DNA of 64,000 nt, from the NCBI RefSeq assembly GCF_002847285.1, contig NZ_CP025407.1, positions 6,203,001 through 6,267,000 of the forward strand, read 5' to 3'. Below, piece after piece: positions 8,143-16,866 of the stretch. How positions within the stretch are numbered: position 1 is the stretch's first letter; every line of letters begins with the position of its first letter. The notes under the pieces were generated by a model that worked only from the letters and a program-made list of their open reading frames with translations, had not been told where the DNA came from and ran no database searches. Both the position numbers and the translations under genes were made by a program. This stretch comes from Streptomyces sp. CMB-StM0423. Its GTDB lineage: Bacteria; Actinomycetota; Actinomycetes; Streptomycetales; Streptomycetaceae.

Positions 8143-9765
8143 ATGACGCCTCCCAACCCGCAGGACGCCCTGCGTGCCGCCGCGGCACACGTGAGCCGCC
8201 GCCGCTTCTTCACCGTCACCGGTGCCGCCGCCGCGCTCGCCTTCTCCGTGGGCCTGCCGCAGGCCCACGCGGACGAGCCGGCGGACCCGGGGACGGTACG
8301 CCAGGAGCCCTTCACCCTCGGCGTCGCCTCCGGCGACCCGGCCCCCGACGGCGTGGTGCTGTGGACCCGGCTCGCGCCCGCGGCGTTCGAGCCCGACGGC
8401 GGGATGCCGCCGGCCCCGTTCCTGGTCGACTGGGAGGTCGCCCACGACGAGGGCTTCCACCGCGTCGTCCGGCGCGGCCGGGAGTTGGCCCACCCCGAGT
8501 TCCACCACACCGTGCACGTCGAGGTCGACGGGCTCGCGCCGGGCCGCCCGTACTACTACCGCTTCCGGCTCGGCCCCTGGATCAGCCCCGTCGGCCGTAC
8601 GAGCACCGCGCCCCCGCAGCACGCGCGCAACTCGGCCATGCGGTTCGGCGTGGTCGCCTGCCAGAACTACCCCGGCGGCTATTACACCGCCTTCAAGCAC
8701 CTCGCGAACGAGGACCTCGACGCCGTCTTCCACCTCGGCGACTGGATCTACGAGGGCGCCGTCTCCGCCACCGGCGGCAGCCGCGCCTACCCCGCCGGTA
8801 CCCTCCCCGCCGTCTTCAACCACGAGACGGTCACGCTGGAGGACTACCGGCTGCGCTACGCGCTCTACCGCAGCGACGCCGACCTGCGCGCCGCCCAGGC
8901 CGCCCACCCCTGGATCCTCACCTGGGACGACCACGAGGTCGAGAACAACTACGCGGGCGCCATCTCCCAGGACAACCTGCCGCCCGACGAGTTCCTCGTC
9001 CGCCGGGCCGCCGCCTACCGGGCGTACTGGGAGAACCAGCCGCTCCGCAGGCCCCAGCGCCCGCGCGGCGCCGACCTGCGGCTGTACCGGCGGCTGCACT
9101 ACGGCACGCTGGCGCAGTTCGACGTCCTCGACGGCCGGCAGTACCGCAGCGACCAGGCGTTCGGCGGCGCCTGGGCGCGGCCGGGGGGCGACGCGGACGA
9201 CCCGGCGCGCGCGATGCTCGGCGAGCGGCAGGAGCACTGGCTCGCGGACGGCTGGCGCGACTCGCGGGCGCGGTGGAACATCGTGCCGCAGCAGGTCGTG
9301 CTGGCCGAGCGGCGCAGCGAGCCGACCGAGGCGTACACCGTGAGCATGGACGCCTGGGACGGCTACACCGCCGCCCGCACCCGGTTCCTGGACGCGGCCG
9401 AGGCGGCGGGGGTGGAGAACCTCGTCGTCCTCACGGGCGACGTGCACGTGCACTACGCGATGGACGTCAAGCGCGACTACGCCGACCCGGGCGCGCCCGC
9501 CGTCGCCAGCGAGATCGTCGCCACCTCCATCAGCAGCGGCGGCAACGGCGCCGAGCGGCCCGCGAGTTACGACCGGCTCACGAAGGCCAACCCGCACCTG
9601 CGGTTCTACGACGGCCGCCGCGGCTACGTGACCGTCGCGCTGGACCGCGAGCAGTGCCGCGCGGACTTCCGCGTCGTGCCGTACATCACCACCGAAGGCG
9701 CCCCGGTCGCGACCGCGGCTTCCTATGCGATCGAGGCCGGGCGGCCGGGACTGCACCGGGTGTGA
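8143..9765 (+). CDS. phoD: Secreted PhoD-like alkaline phosphatase
   Basis: About 540 residues with a twin-arginine signal (VSRRRFFTVTGAAAALAF, cleavage near QAHA), so it is exported folded. The N-terminal PhoD domain (TLGVASGDPAPDGVVLWTRL) precedes the metallophosphatase core: HLGDWIYEG, WDDHEVENN and LTGDVHVHY, which supply the metal-binding Asp, Asn and His residues. PhoD enzymes are calcium- and iron-dependent phosphodi- and monoesterases used for phosphate scavenging. I chose the ATG at 8143; a TTG at 8116 is also open, and neither has a clear Shine-Dalgarno sequence. Its last 80 bases overlap the convergent flippase gene. A possible PHO box lies upstream. Confidence 0.92.
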   Translation: MTPPNPQDALRAAAAHVSRRRFFTVTGAAAALAFSVGLPQAHADEPADPGTVRQEPFTLGVASGDPAPDGVVLWTRLAPAAFEPDGGMPPAPFLVDWEVAHDEGFHRVVRRGRELAHPEFHHTVHVEVDGLAPGRPYYYRFRLGPWISPVGRTSTAPPQHARNSAMRFGVVACQNYPGGYYTAFKHLANEDLDAVFHLGDWIYEGAVSATGGSRAYPAGTLPAVFNHETVTLEDYRLRYALYRSDADLRAAQAAHPWILTWDDHEVENNYAGAISQDNLPPDEFLVRRAAAYRAYWENQPLRRPQRPRGADLRLYRRLHYGTLAQFDVLDGRQYRSDQAFGGAWARPGGDADDPARAMLGERQEHWLADGWRDSRARWNIVPQQVVLAERRSEPTEAYTVSMDAWDGYTAARTRFLDAAEAAGVENLVVLTGDVHVHYAMDVKRDYADPGAPAVASEIVATSISSGGNGAERPASYDRLTKANPHLRFYDGRRGYVTVALDREQCRADFRVVPYITTEGAPVATAASYAIEAGRPGLHRV

Positions 9766-11230
9766 CGGTCCCGCCGGCGGGCGCGGCGCCCGCGGGCGCC
9801 GACCCGGCACCGCCGCCCGACCCGGCACCGCCGCCCGACCCGGCACCGCCGCCCGACCCGGCGGTGCCGCCCGGGCCGTCCGAACCGCCTGAACTGCCCG
9901 GGCCGGTGGCGGCGAGCGAGCGGCTGACGGCCGCGACCCTGAGCCACAGGGCCGCGGCCTTCAGCGCCGAACCGGCGCACAGGCCCCAGGCGGCCCCGAG
10001 CACGCCCCCGGCGGCGTAGCCGGTGAGCATGCAGCCGACCGAGAGCAGGGAGAAGACGACCTGGATCGGCAGCGTGCTCTCCGGGCGCAGCACGCGCAGC
10101 GTGAGGAGCGCGCTGGTGCCCAGCGCTATGCCCGCGTACTGGCTGCCCGTCGCGGGCAGCAGCGAGGACGTAGACGCCCAGGTGTCGCCGAGGAGTTCGC
10201 GTCCTGCGGAGTCGGGCAGCAGGACGAGCACCGTCGTCCATGCGGCGGCGGTGCCGGCGAGCAGGACGGCGAGGGAGGTGGCGGAGCGGAGCTTGCTGCG
10301 CAGGTTCGGGATCCGGTTCATCACCGGCGGGCCGAAGGAAGTCGCCGAGTTGTAGAGGACGTTCATCGGCCCGTACAGCGTCGTCGCGCCGCGCAGCGCG
10401 CCGACCGCGAGCTGGCTGGCGACGAGCCCGAGGCCGATGACCGACAACTGCGTCGCGCCGTTGCCCACCGCGAACTCCACCACGAACCGGCGGCCCAGGT
10501 GCCCCCGGCGCAGATAGCGCCGCCAGTCGCCGCGGGCGCCGCGGAGCCGGTACCCGGCAAGCGCCAGGCAGAGCAGCAGCGCGGGCAGCGCGGACGCACC
10601 CCACACGGCGATGAGCCGCGCCGGGGACGAGCCGTCCGGCTGCAGCACGAGCGCCGGGACGGCGACGACGAGCCGCAGCAGGTCGGCGAGGAGCGCGTGG
10701 TGCGGCAGCCGGAGCGCGGCGAAGCAGTAGCGCAGCACGTCGTGCAGGAGCACGACCGGCAGCACCACGCCGAGCATGGCGAGACCGTGCGCCAGCTCAC
10801 CGGGCACCAGCGCGAGCAGCAGCGCCGCCGTGCCGCCGACCGCGGCGGACGACAGCGCCGAGAACGTCACCGCCGAACGGCACGCGGACGCCACGCCGGT
10901 GGGCGGCCGGCGCGGCGCGTCGGGGTCGGGCTCCGCCCAGGACGGGATGACCGGCCCCTCCGCGGTGGCGTCGGCCCCGTCGGGCCCCGCGCCGGAACCG
11001 CCCGCGCCCGCCTTGCCGTTCTTGCCGCCCTCGCGCTCCAGCACCAGCGCCTGGCCCACGAAGCTGCTCTGCACGCCCAGCACGACGGTGAACGTCATGT
11101 AGACGAGGGAGAAGACCGCGAACCCCTCCGCCGACGACTCCCGCGCCGCGACCACCAGCACCGCGATGTTCGTCAGCGCCGCCACGCCCTGGTCGGCGAC
11201 GGAGGAGGCGATCGCCCAGCGGGCGCGCAT
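9686..11230 (-). CDS. Wzx-like polysaccharide flippase / membrane protein
   Basis: A 514-residue multi-span membrane protein with about 12 hydrophobic segments, similar in layout to the Wzx/MVF-type lipid-linked oligosaccharide exporters. A hydrophilic insert lies at about residues 67-112. A conserved-looking segment, YGPMNVLYNSATSFGPPVMN, follows the middle helices. The C-terminus is a soluble tail with GSGGGA repeats and a basic end (RSHRKPRSRPGRLRW). The ATG follows the stop codon of the co-polymerase gene directly (TAGATG), so translation is probably coupled. The 3' end overlaps phoD by 80 bp, convergently. The transported substrate is inferred only from the cluster. Confidence 0.75.
   Translation of the reverse strand: MRARWAIASSVADQGVAALTNIAVLVVAARESSAEGFAVFSLVYMTFTVVLGVQSSFVGQALVLEREGGKNGKAGAGGSGAGPDGADATAEGPVIPSWAEPDPDAPRRPPTGVASACRSAVTFSALSSAAVGGTAALLLALVPGELAHGLAMLGVVLPVVLLHDVLRYCFAALRLPHHALLADLLRLVVAVPALVLQPDGSSPARLIAVWGASALPALLLCLALAGYRLRGARGDWRRYLRRGHLGRRFVVEFAVGNGATQLSVIGLGLVASQLAVGALRGATTLYGPMNVLYNSATSFGPPVMNRIPNLRSKLRSATSLAVLLAGTAAAWTTVLVLLPDSAGRELLGDTWASTSSLLPATGSQYAGIALGTSALLTLRVLRPESTLPIQVVFSLLSVGCMLTGYAAGGVLGAAWGLCAGSALKAAALWLRVAAVSRSLAATGPGSSGGSDGPGGTAGSGGGAGSGGGAGSGGGAGSAPAGAAPAGGTVTPGAVPAARPRSHRKPRSRPGRLRW
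9801..9872. repeat. 18-bp tandem repeat in the flippase tail
   Basis: Four 18-bp units, three identical and the fourth varied, encode the Gly/Ser-rich GSGGGA tail of the minus-strand membrane protein. The array lies downstream of phoD, outside its coding region. Such arrays vary easily in copy number. Confidence 0.85.
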
Positions 11231-12943
11231 CTACCGCCGCGAGGAGCGCACGGCCCGGCTGTCGGCCGGGTAGTCCGCCCCCGTGGCCTCGGCCGGCGGC
11301 GCCGGCACCCCCGTGCCCGCACCGGCCTCGCCGCCGCGCCCGTCGCCCCGGGCGCCGCCGCGGCCCGCGCCCCTGCCGGACCGGCCGCGCCCGCCCGCGT
11401 CGGGCTCGCCGCTGCCGTGCGAGTGCAGCACCGCGCCGAGCACCGTGCCGCCCGCACCCGATATCAGCTCGCGGATGCGTGCCAGGTCCTCGCGGTGCAC
11501 CTGCCGCGGGTCGCAGACGACGAGCACGCCGTCGACCCGGTCGGCGAGCGCCAGCGCGTCCGCGTACGACAGCACGGCGGGCGCCAGCACCACCACGACG
11601 GAGCCCGGGGCGTCCGCCTCCGAGATCAACTGCGTGGCCGGGGCGGACGTCAGGGCCCGCGCGGCGTTGCGCACCCGGGTGCCGGGGATGAGGTCGAAGG
11701 CGCCGGACTCGCCCGCGTCGATCGGTATCTGCAGGCCCGTCGGCCAGCCGCCGTCACCGCGCGCCGGCGTACGGGCCCAGCCGGGCCGCACCCCGTCGGC
11801 GGCGCTGAGCCGTGCCGACAGGCTCGGCGTGCGCAGGTCCGCCTCGACGAGCAGCACCTCGTGCCCCATCTCCACGAACGACGCGGCCAGGTTGACCGAG
11901 ACCGCGGCGGGGATGTCTATGCTGCCCCGCGGCGCGACCACCAGCAGCCGCCGCCGGTCGGCGAAGCGCTGGTCGTACGCCAGCCGGAAGGCCATCGAGC
12001 GGTACTCCTCGGCGACCCGGCCGGTGGCCAGCAGTCCGCCGGGTCTGCGGGTGCGCGGCAGGGTGCCCAGCACCGGGGCGTGCAGCGCCCGTACGACATC
12101 GCTCTCCGAGCGCGCCGTGGGGTCGAAGATCAGCCGCACCCAGGCGACGAGCAGCCCGAGGCCCACGCCGAACGCGGCGCCGAGGCCCAGCAGCATGAAG
12201 ATCCCCGGCCCCGCCGGCTCGGCGGGCGGCGTGGCGTCCCGCACGACGTGCCCCGGGGTGGTGTCCAGGGCCTGGAGCTTGGCGCGGTCGGCGGTGATCT
12301 GGCCGATGCTCTGGCTGAGCGAGGAGCGCGCGGACAGCGCCGACTCCAGCGCCCGGCCCTCGCCGAGCGACTCGATCTCGTCGTCGAGCGTGTCCCGCTC
12401 CGAGATCAGCGGTTTGACCTGGTCGTCGTACGCCTCGACCATGTTGTCGATCGTCCGCTTGCTCTTGTCCTCGCGGTACGCGAGGTAGGCGGCGGCGAAG
12501 GCGTTGGAGCGCTCGGCCGCGGTCTCGGGGTCGTCTGCGCTGTAGTCGAAGCGGAGCACCAGCGTGTTCGGCGGGTTGGTGACCTGGAGCCCGTGCTGGA
12601 GCTTCTCGCCGTCCTCGGGGTGGCCCACCTCGTCGGCGACGATCTTGGCCACCGCGTTGCTCGCGGCGGTCTGCCGCTCCGTGCCGATGTTCTCCTTGAT
12701 GGCCGTCGCGTCGCTGCCGGAGGAGAAGGGGTCGAGGCTGACCTGGCGGAGCGTGACCTCGCTCGACGCGATGTACTCGTCGCCGGAGGCGAGGGCGATC
12801 CACCCGCCGCCGAGCAGCCCGAGGATGACACCCAGGACGATCATCCCGCGGTAGCGCAGCAGTTGCCGGAACTGGTCGCGCAGCAGGTCAGGCTCGTCCT
12901 GCGGCTGCATGGCGTGGCTGTCGCCGGGAACGTGCTGTGACAT
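11231..12943 (-). CDS. Polysaccharide co-polymerase (Wzz/CpsC-like with degenerate ATPase domain)
   Basis: A 570-residue chain-length regulator. Two membrane helices (about residues 27-46 and 245-262) enclose an extracytoplasmic Wzz domain that contains a predicted coiled coil (SERDTLDDEIESLGEG). The cytoplasmic part resembles a bacterial tyrosine-kinase/ParA-like fold: VVAPRGSIDIPAAVSVNLAA aligns with the Walker A region, VLLVEADLRTPS with Walker A' and VVVVLAPAVLSYADAL with Walker B. The Walker lysine is missing, so ATP hydrolysis is doubtful. The C-terminal 60 residues are Gly/Arg-rich. The ATG at 12943 follows GAGGGGGG. It abuts the flippase gene and follows the GT4 gene by 14 bp. Confidence 0.85.
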   Translation of the reverse strand: MSQHVPGDSHAMQPQDEPDLLRDQFRQLLRYRGMIVLGVILGLLGGGWIALASGDEYIASSEVTLRQVSLDPFSSGSDATAIKENIGTERQTAASNAVAKIVADEVGHPEDGEKLQHGLQVTNPPNTLVLRFDYSADDPETAAERSNAFAAAYLAYREDKSKRTIDNMVEAYDDQVKPLISERDTLDDEIESLGEGRALESALSARSSLSQSIGQITADRAKLQALDTTPGHVVRDATPPAEPAGPGIFMLLGLGAAFGVGLGLLVAWVRLIFDPTARSESDVVRALHAPVLGTLPRTRRPGGLLATGRVAEEYRSMAFRLAYDQRFADRRRLLVVAPRGSIDIPAAVSVNLAASFVEMGHEVLLVEADLRTPSLSARLSAADGVRPGWARTPARGDGGWPTGLQIPIDAGESGAFDLIPGTRVRNAARALTSAPATQLISEADAPGSVVVVLAPAVLSYADALALADRVDGVLVVCDPRQVHREDLARIRELISGAGGTVLGAVLHSHGSGEPDAGGRGRSGRGAGRGGARGDGRGGEAGAGTGVPAPPAEATGADYPADSRAVRSSRR

Positions 12944-12957
12944 GGTCTCGGCCCCCC

Positions 12958-14322
12958 TCAACCGGTCTTGTCAGTATGCGTGACGGACCCCCCGGCCGGC
13001 TCCCCGGCCGCCTTCCGCCTGTGGATAACCGGCCGGTTGTGGACAACCGGCCCTCCAGCCTCGTCCGCCGCCCCGGCTCCAGCCCCGTCCGCCGCCCCGT
13101 CCGCCGCCAGGTCCAGCGCCTCGTCCAGCAGCGCCGTGATCCGGCCCAGGCCCGCCTCGCTGCTCAGGTGCTCCCGTACGTACACCGGCCCCTCGGCTCC
13201 CAGCGCGTCGGCCGCCTCCGGGTCCGCGGCCAGCGTACGCACCGCCTCCAGCAGCGCCGCCGGGTCCTCCGGCGGCACCACGACCCCCGCGCCCGCGCGC
13301 CGCATCTCCTCCGCCGTGCCCCCGCCGTCGGCGACCGAGGCGACCACGGGCCGTCCTGCGGCGAAGTACGAAGTGAGCTTCGACGGCACGCTCATGTCCA
13401 GCACCGACGAGCGCTGCGTGACCGCCAGCACGTCCGCCGCGGCCAGCACGTCGGTGAACTCCGCGGAGTCCGCGGGCGGCAGGAAGTCCAGGTTCGGCAG
13501 CCCCGCGCCCAGCGCGGCCAGGTGCGCGCGCTGGTTGCCGTCGCCCATCAGCACGACCCGCAGCGAGGGGTCCGTACGGGCCGCTTCCACGAGCACTTCC
13601 AGGCCCTGCTTCAGCCCCATGTTCCCGGAGTGCAGCAGCACCGTCTGGCCCTCGCGCCACCCCAGCAGGGCGCGCATCTCGGCGCGCGGCCGGGTGGGTC
13701 CGGTCACGTGGGACCAGTTGGGGACGACCCGTATCCGCTTCTCGTCGACGCCCATCGCGGCCACCCGCGGGACGAACGTCTCGTGGATCACCCCGACCAG
13801 CGACGCCCGCCGCAGCACCCGGGACTCCACCGCGCGCGCCGCCGCGGCCGCGCGGCCCCCGCCGCGGATGCCGCTCTGCGCCGCCGCGGCGCCCATCAGG
13901 TCCTGCACGACGGGTATGTACGGCACCCCGTGGCGGCGGGCGAGGCGGGCGCCGAGCGCGCCTCCGGCCAGGCTCGGCAACTGCGCGACGACCGCGTCGG
14001 GCGCGGGCATGCGGGGCGGGGCGACGACGCCGTGGGCGAGGATCGACGCCTCGTACAGCGCGCGTCGTACGGCGGTCTGCCGCGCGGGTACGGAGTGCCG
14101 GCGGCGGTGCAGGCGGACGCCGGCCCGCTCCTCCTCCTTGCGCCAGACCCCGATGTAGTCCTCGGCGACGCGCCAGTTCGGGTAGTGCGGCATGCCGGCC
14201 AGCACATGCACCTCGGCGTGACCGGTCTCGACCCAGTGCTCCGCGATCTGTGTCGCATATGGCCCGATTCCTGCCTGTTCCGGCGCATAGTTGGTCGAAA
14301 CCAGCAGTACCCGCCTCACCAT
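12958..14322 (-). CDS. Glycosyltransferase family 4 (WcaI-like)
   Basis: A 454-residue GT-B enzyme. The N-terminal domain has VLLVSTNYAPEQAGIGPYAT and MPHYPNW, typical of the WcaI group. The C-terminal donor-binding domain shows RVVPNWSHV, LLHSGNMGLKQGLE and VPSKLTSYFAAGRPVV. The usual E-x7-E region is modified. It would add a sugar from a nucleotide donor to a lipid-linked glycan at the inner membrane face. The tail after residue 405 is low-complexity Ala/Gly. The ATG follows GAGGGG. It is the first gene of a three-gene unit with the co-polymerase and flippase and diverges from the cytidylyltransferase gene. Confidence 0.88.
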   Translation of the reverse strand: MVRRVLLVSTNYAPEQAGIGPYATQIAEHWVETGHAEVHVLAGMPHYPNWRVAEDYIGVWRKEEERAGVRLHRRRHSVPARQTAVRRALYEASILAHGVVAPPRMPAPDAVVAQLPSLAGGALGARLARRHGVPYIPVVQDLMGAAAAQSGIRGGGRAAAAARAVESRVLRRASLVGVIHETFVPRVAAMGVDEKRIRVVPNWSHVTGPTRPRAEMRALLGWREGQTVLLHSGNMGLKQGLEVLVEAARTDPSLRVVLMGDGNQRAHLAALGAGLPNLDFLPPADSAEFTDVLAAADVLAVTQRSSVLDMSVPSKLTSYFAAGRPVVASVADGGGTAEEMRRAGAGVVVPPEDPAALLEAVRTLAADPEAADALGAEGPVYVREHLSSEAGLGRITALLDEALDLAADGAADGAGAGAADEAGGPVVHNRPVIHRRKAAGEPAGGSVTHTDKTG

Positions 14323-14444
14323 GCCACCCCTCGTTTGCCTTCCCGAAGCCCGGGTTGCACCTTATCCGCACCTGCCCGTTATGGTTGACACTCCTGGCGC
14401 GCTGGGGGTTGCGCGCATATCAGGGGGAATACCTGGGGGGTGCC

Positions 14445-14930
14445 GTGGCGCACACGGTCGGCTATGCACCGGGGGTCTACGACCTCTTTCACGTCGGACA
14501 CCTGAACATCCTCAGGCACGCCCGCAGCCGCTGCGACTATCTCGTCGCGGGCGTGGTCTCCGACGAGATGGCGCAGTTGGCGAAGGGCCGTGCCCCGGTC
14601 GTGCCGCTGGTCGAGCGGCTGGAGATCGTACGCAGCATCCGGCACGTGGACGCCGCGTTCGTCGAGACCGTGCCCGACAAGCTGGAGACCTGGCAGCAGG
14701 TCCGGTTCGACGTGATCTTCAAGGGCGACGACTGGCGGGGCACGCCCAAGGGGGACAAGCTGGAGGCCGACTTCAGGACGGTGGGCGTGGAAGTGGTCTA
14801 TTTCCCGTACACCGTGCACACGTCGAGCACCCAACTGCGCCGCGCGCTCGACGCGCTCTCGGACCGCGGCCCGCGCGGCGAGGCCCCGGTCAGCCCGGCG
14901 CAGACAGTTCCCGGAACCATTTCGCCATGA
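14445..14930 (+). CDS. Cytidylyltransferase of the TagD/RfaE2 type
   Basis: A 161-residue nucleotidyltransferase. GVYDLFHVGHLNIL holds the HxGH signature (residues 16-19); FKGDDWRGTPKGDKLE follows, and the C-terminal HTSSTQLRR matches the second, TSST-type motif. Such enzymes make CDP-alcohols such as CDP-glycerol from an alcohol phosphate and CTP. The GTG at 14445 starts just before the conserved domain and lies behind a purine-rich GGGGGG. The gene faces, and overlaps by 41 bp, a CDP-alcohol phosphotransferase gene, which could use its product. The substrate (glycerol, ribitol, inositol or other) cannot be read from the sequence. Confidence 0.88.
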   Translation: MAHTVGYAPGVYDLFHVGHLNILRHARSRCDYLVAGVVSDEMAQLAKGRAPVVPLVERLEIVRSIRHVDAAFVETVPDKLETWQQVRFDVIFKGDDWRGTPKGDKLEADFRTVGVEVVYFPYTVHTSSTQLRRALDALSDRGPRGEAPVSPAQTVPGTISP

Positions 14931-15615
14931 ACGCGATCAGGAACAGCGCCGCCGCCGCGGCCAGCGCCGTATAACCGGCGAGAAAAGCGCTCTCGCTGCC
15001 CAGCAGCAGGAACACCACGCAGAAAACGCCGTAGTCCACCGGCAGCAGCGCCACCGCGCGCAGCCGCGAGGGCGGCGGGGCGGGCGCGGAGCCGGCGTCC
15101 GGGGCGGGCTTCGGCTTGAGCTTGTCGGCCAGCAGCCCGCCGCAGAAGATCAGCACGGCCGCGAGCTGGAAGCCGAGCGGCAGCAGCAGCCAGGCGTCCG
15201 ACGAGAGGTCGAAGAACCGGTAGAACGAGACGAGGACGGCGGCGTGCACGGCGGTGACCTTCGCGCAGTCCACGACGTGGTCGAGCCACTCGCCGGCCGC
15301 GCTCGACTCCCGGCGCAGCCGCGCCAACTGGCCGTCGGCCGAGTCGAGGGCGAAGCCGACGACGAGCAGTGCGTACACCGCGAAGGCCAGGCCCCAGCCG
15401 GGGCGCACCAGCGCGACGGCGGCGATCCCGCCGCCGGTGAACGCCGCGCTGAGCAGCGTCACATGGTTCGGGCGCAGCCCGAGGACGTACGCGCCCGCCG
15501 CGAACACCCGCCCCAGCGGCCGGTTGACGTAGCGCGAGTAGAGCGAGACGCCCTTCGACGTTTTCTGAGCTTTGCGCAACTCGCTCAGTGCTGCCCCGAA
15601 TGTCATGCGCAGCAT
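14890..15615 (-). CDS. CDP-alcohol phosphatidyltransferase family protein
   Basis: A 241-residue integral membrane enzyme with about six helices. The family motif is complete: DSADGQLAR at residues 91-99, then eight residues, then G-x3-D-x3-D. RPNHVT before the motif is also typical. It transfers a phospho-alcohol from a CDP donor to an acceptor hydroxyl. Lying beside a TagD-type cytidylyltransferase in a glycan cluster, it may add a phospho-polyol to a lipid or glycan; that is inference. It could equally make a phospholipid. The ATG at 15615 or 15606 could start the protein. Confidence 0.88.
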   Translation of the reverse strand: MLRMTFGAALSELRKAQKTSKGVSLYSRYVNRPLGRVFAAGAYVLGLRPNHVTLLSAAFTGGGIAAVALVRPGWGLAFAVYALLVVGFALDSADGQLARLRRESSAAGEWLDHVVDCAKVTAVHAAVLVSFYRFFDLSSDAWLLLPLGFQLAAVLIFCGGLLADKLKPKPAPDAGSAPAPPPSRLRAVALLPVDYGVFCVVFLLLGSESAFLAGYTALAAAAALFLIAFMAKWFRELSAPG

Positions 15616-15794
15616 GATGATCGCTCGAACCCGTCCCAGGGAAGGGTTTTGGCCCTCCGGAGGCGAATGAGAGCCGAATCACTGCCCGCCGGGACGCCCG
15701 CCCCGGCAGATCCGGTCCCGATCCGATGACCGGCCGCGGAACCGGTAAGGTGACGCCGTTCCCAGGCCCCGCGCAGGAGTCGGAGAAAAAGATC

Positions 15795-16781
15795 ATGCCG
15801 ATACGCCGCTTCCGGGTGGCCGTCGCCGCGGTGCCGTTGCTGGCCGCGCTGCTGACGCTCACGGGCTGCGTCACGGTCCACGGCGAGGAGGTGCTCCAGC
15901 CCGCCGTGACCAAGGGCGAGGCGGGCCGCGTCCTCGACCGGTTCGGGAAGCTCAACAACAAGGCCAACGAGGACTACGACCTCCAGGTCAACTCCCGTAT
16001 CGAGGCCGGCGGGCTCCGCGAGATCGACCAGGCGGGCCTGACGGTGCGCAAGGCGGACTACCCGGAGGGCAACCCCGACTACGAGCCGCTGGAGTTCAGC
16101 GACACCCGGTATCTGATACCCCAGCAGCGCGGCTGGCCCCGGTGGTTCGTCGCCGACACCCTCACCAACCGCAACGAGCTGCGCTGGCTCCTGGTCTTCG
16201 TCAAGGAGGGGCCGGAGGCGCGCTGGCACGCGACCCACCTGTCGCTGCTGGACGAGATCGAGCTGGCCGCGATCGGCAAGTTCGCCGAGGACGAGGACGG
16301 CCACGCCCGCCGGGTCCCGCTGGGCGCCTCCGCCGGGCTGGCCGTCGCGCCGGGGCAGTTGGGCAAGACGTACGCGGCGTATCTGAAGGACGGCGCGGGC
16401 GACGCCTTCGCGCCGGGGCAGCACACCTCCGAGCGGGTGGGCGCGCGCGATCAGTACCGGCGCACGCCGGAGTACGTCACGCAGTACGTCGACGAGGCCA
16501 CCCCCGAGTACCCGCCGGTCGCGCTGCGGCTGGCCGACGGCGGTGCGCTGGTGCTGTTCAGCACCCGGCACTTCGTCAAGCAGACGGTGGCCGAGGGCCG
16601 CGAGGTCGAGGTGCCGGCGGCGGCCGAGCTGCTGATGAAGGGGCAGGGGACGCCGAAGAAGTCGCTGACGATGGAGCGGGTCTCGCAGCAGGTGGCGGTG
16701 GTGCCGCCGCGCGAGGACAAGGGCGACGGAATCGTTTTCTACAACCGCCTGGAAGGGCTGGTGGGCGCCGCGGGGAGCTGA
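15795..16781 (+). CDS. Putative lipoprotein, unknown function
   Basis: A 328-residue protein with a lipoprotein signal peptide: basic start MPIRRFRVAV, hydrophobic core, lipobox LTGC with Cys near residue 24. After export it should be anchored to the outer face of the membrane. The body has no recognised catalytic motif. The ATG at 15795 lies after GGAGTCGGAG and fits the signal peptide; the frame upstream lacks coding character. It diverges from the CDP-alcohol transferase gene, and the two may share regulation. A role in surface glycan assembly is possible only by position. Confidence 0.75.
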   Translation: MPIRRFRVAVAAVPLLAALLTLTGCVTVHGEEVLQPAVTKGEAGRVLDRFGKLNNKANEDYDLQVNSRIEAGGLREIDQAGLTVRKADYPEGNPDYEPLEFSDTRYLIPQQRGWPRWFVADTLTNRNELRWLLVFVKEGPEARWHATHLSLLDEIELAAIGKFAEDEDGHARRVPLGASAGLAVAPGQLGKTYAAYLKDGAGDAFAPGQHTSERVGARDQYRRTPEYVTQYVDEATPEYPPVALRLADGGALVLFSTRHFVKQTVAEGREVEVPAAAELLMKGQGTPKKSLTMERVSQQVAVVPPREDKGDGIVFYNRLEGLVGAAGS

Positions 16782-16866
16782 GCCGGGCGGAGGCGGGGCG
16801 GATTGCCGCGTACGCGTACGAGCCGCCGGCCCGGTGCGCGTGCCGTCAGCGGCGCCGCGCATGCCC

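Noticed and set aside
10499..12940. A plus-strand open frame of over 800 codons opposite the co-polymerase and flippase genes
   Set aside because: It is the antisense of clear genes; its composition is rich in Arg, Gln and His, typical of shadow frames.
14384..14414. A TTGACA-based promoter for the cytidylyltransferase gene
   Set aside because: TTGACA is present at 14385 but no acceptable -10 box lies 16-19 bp downstream.
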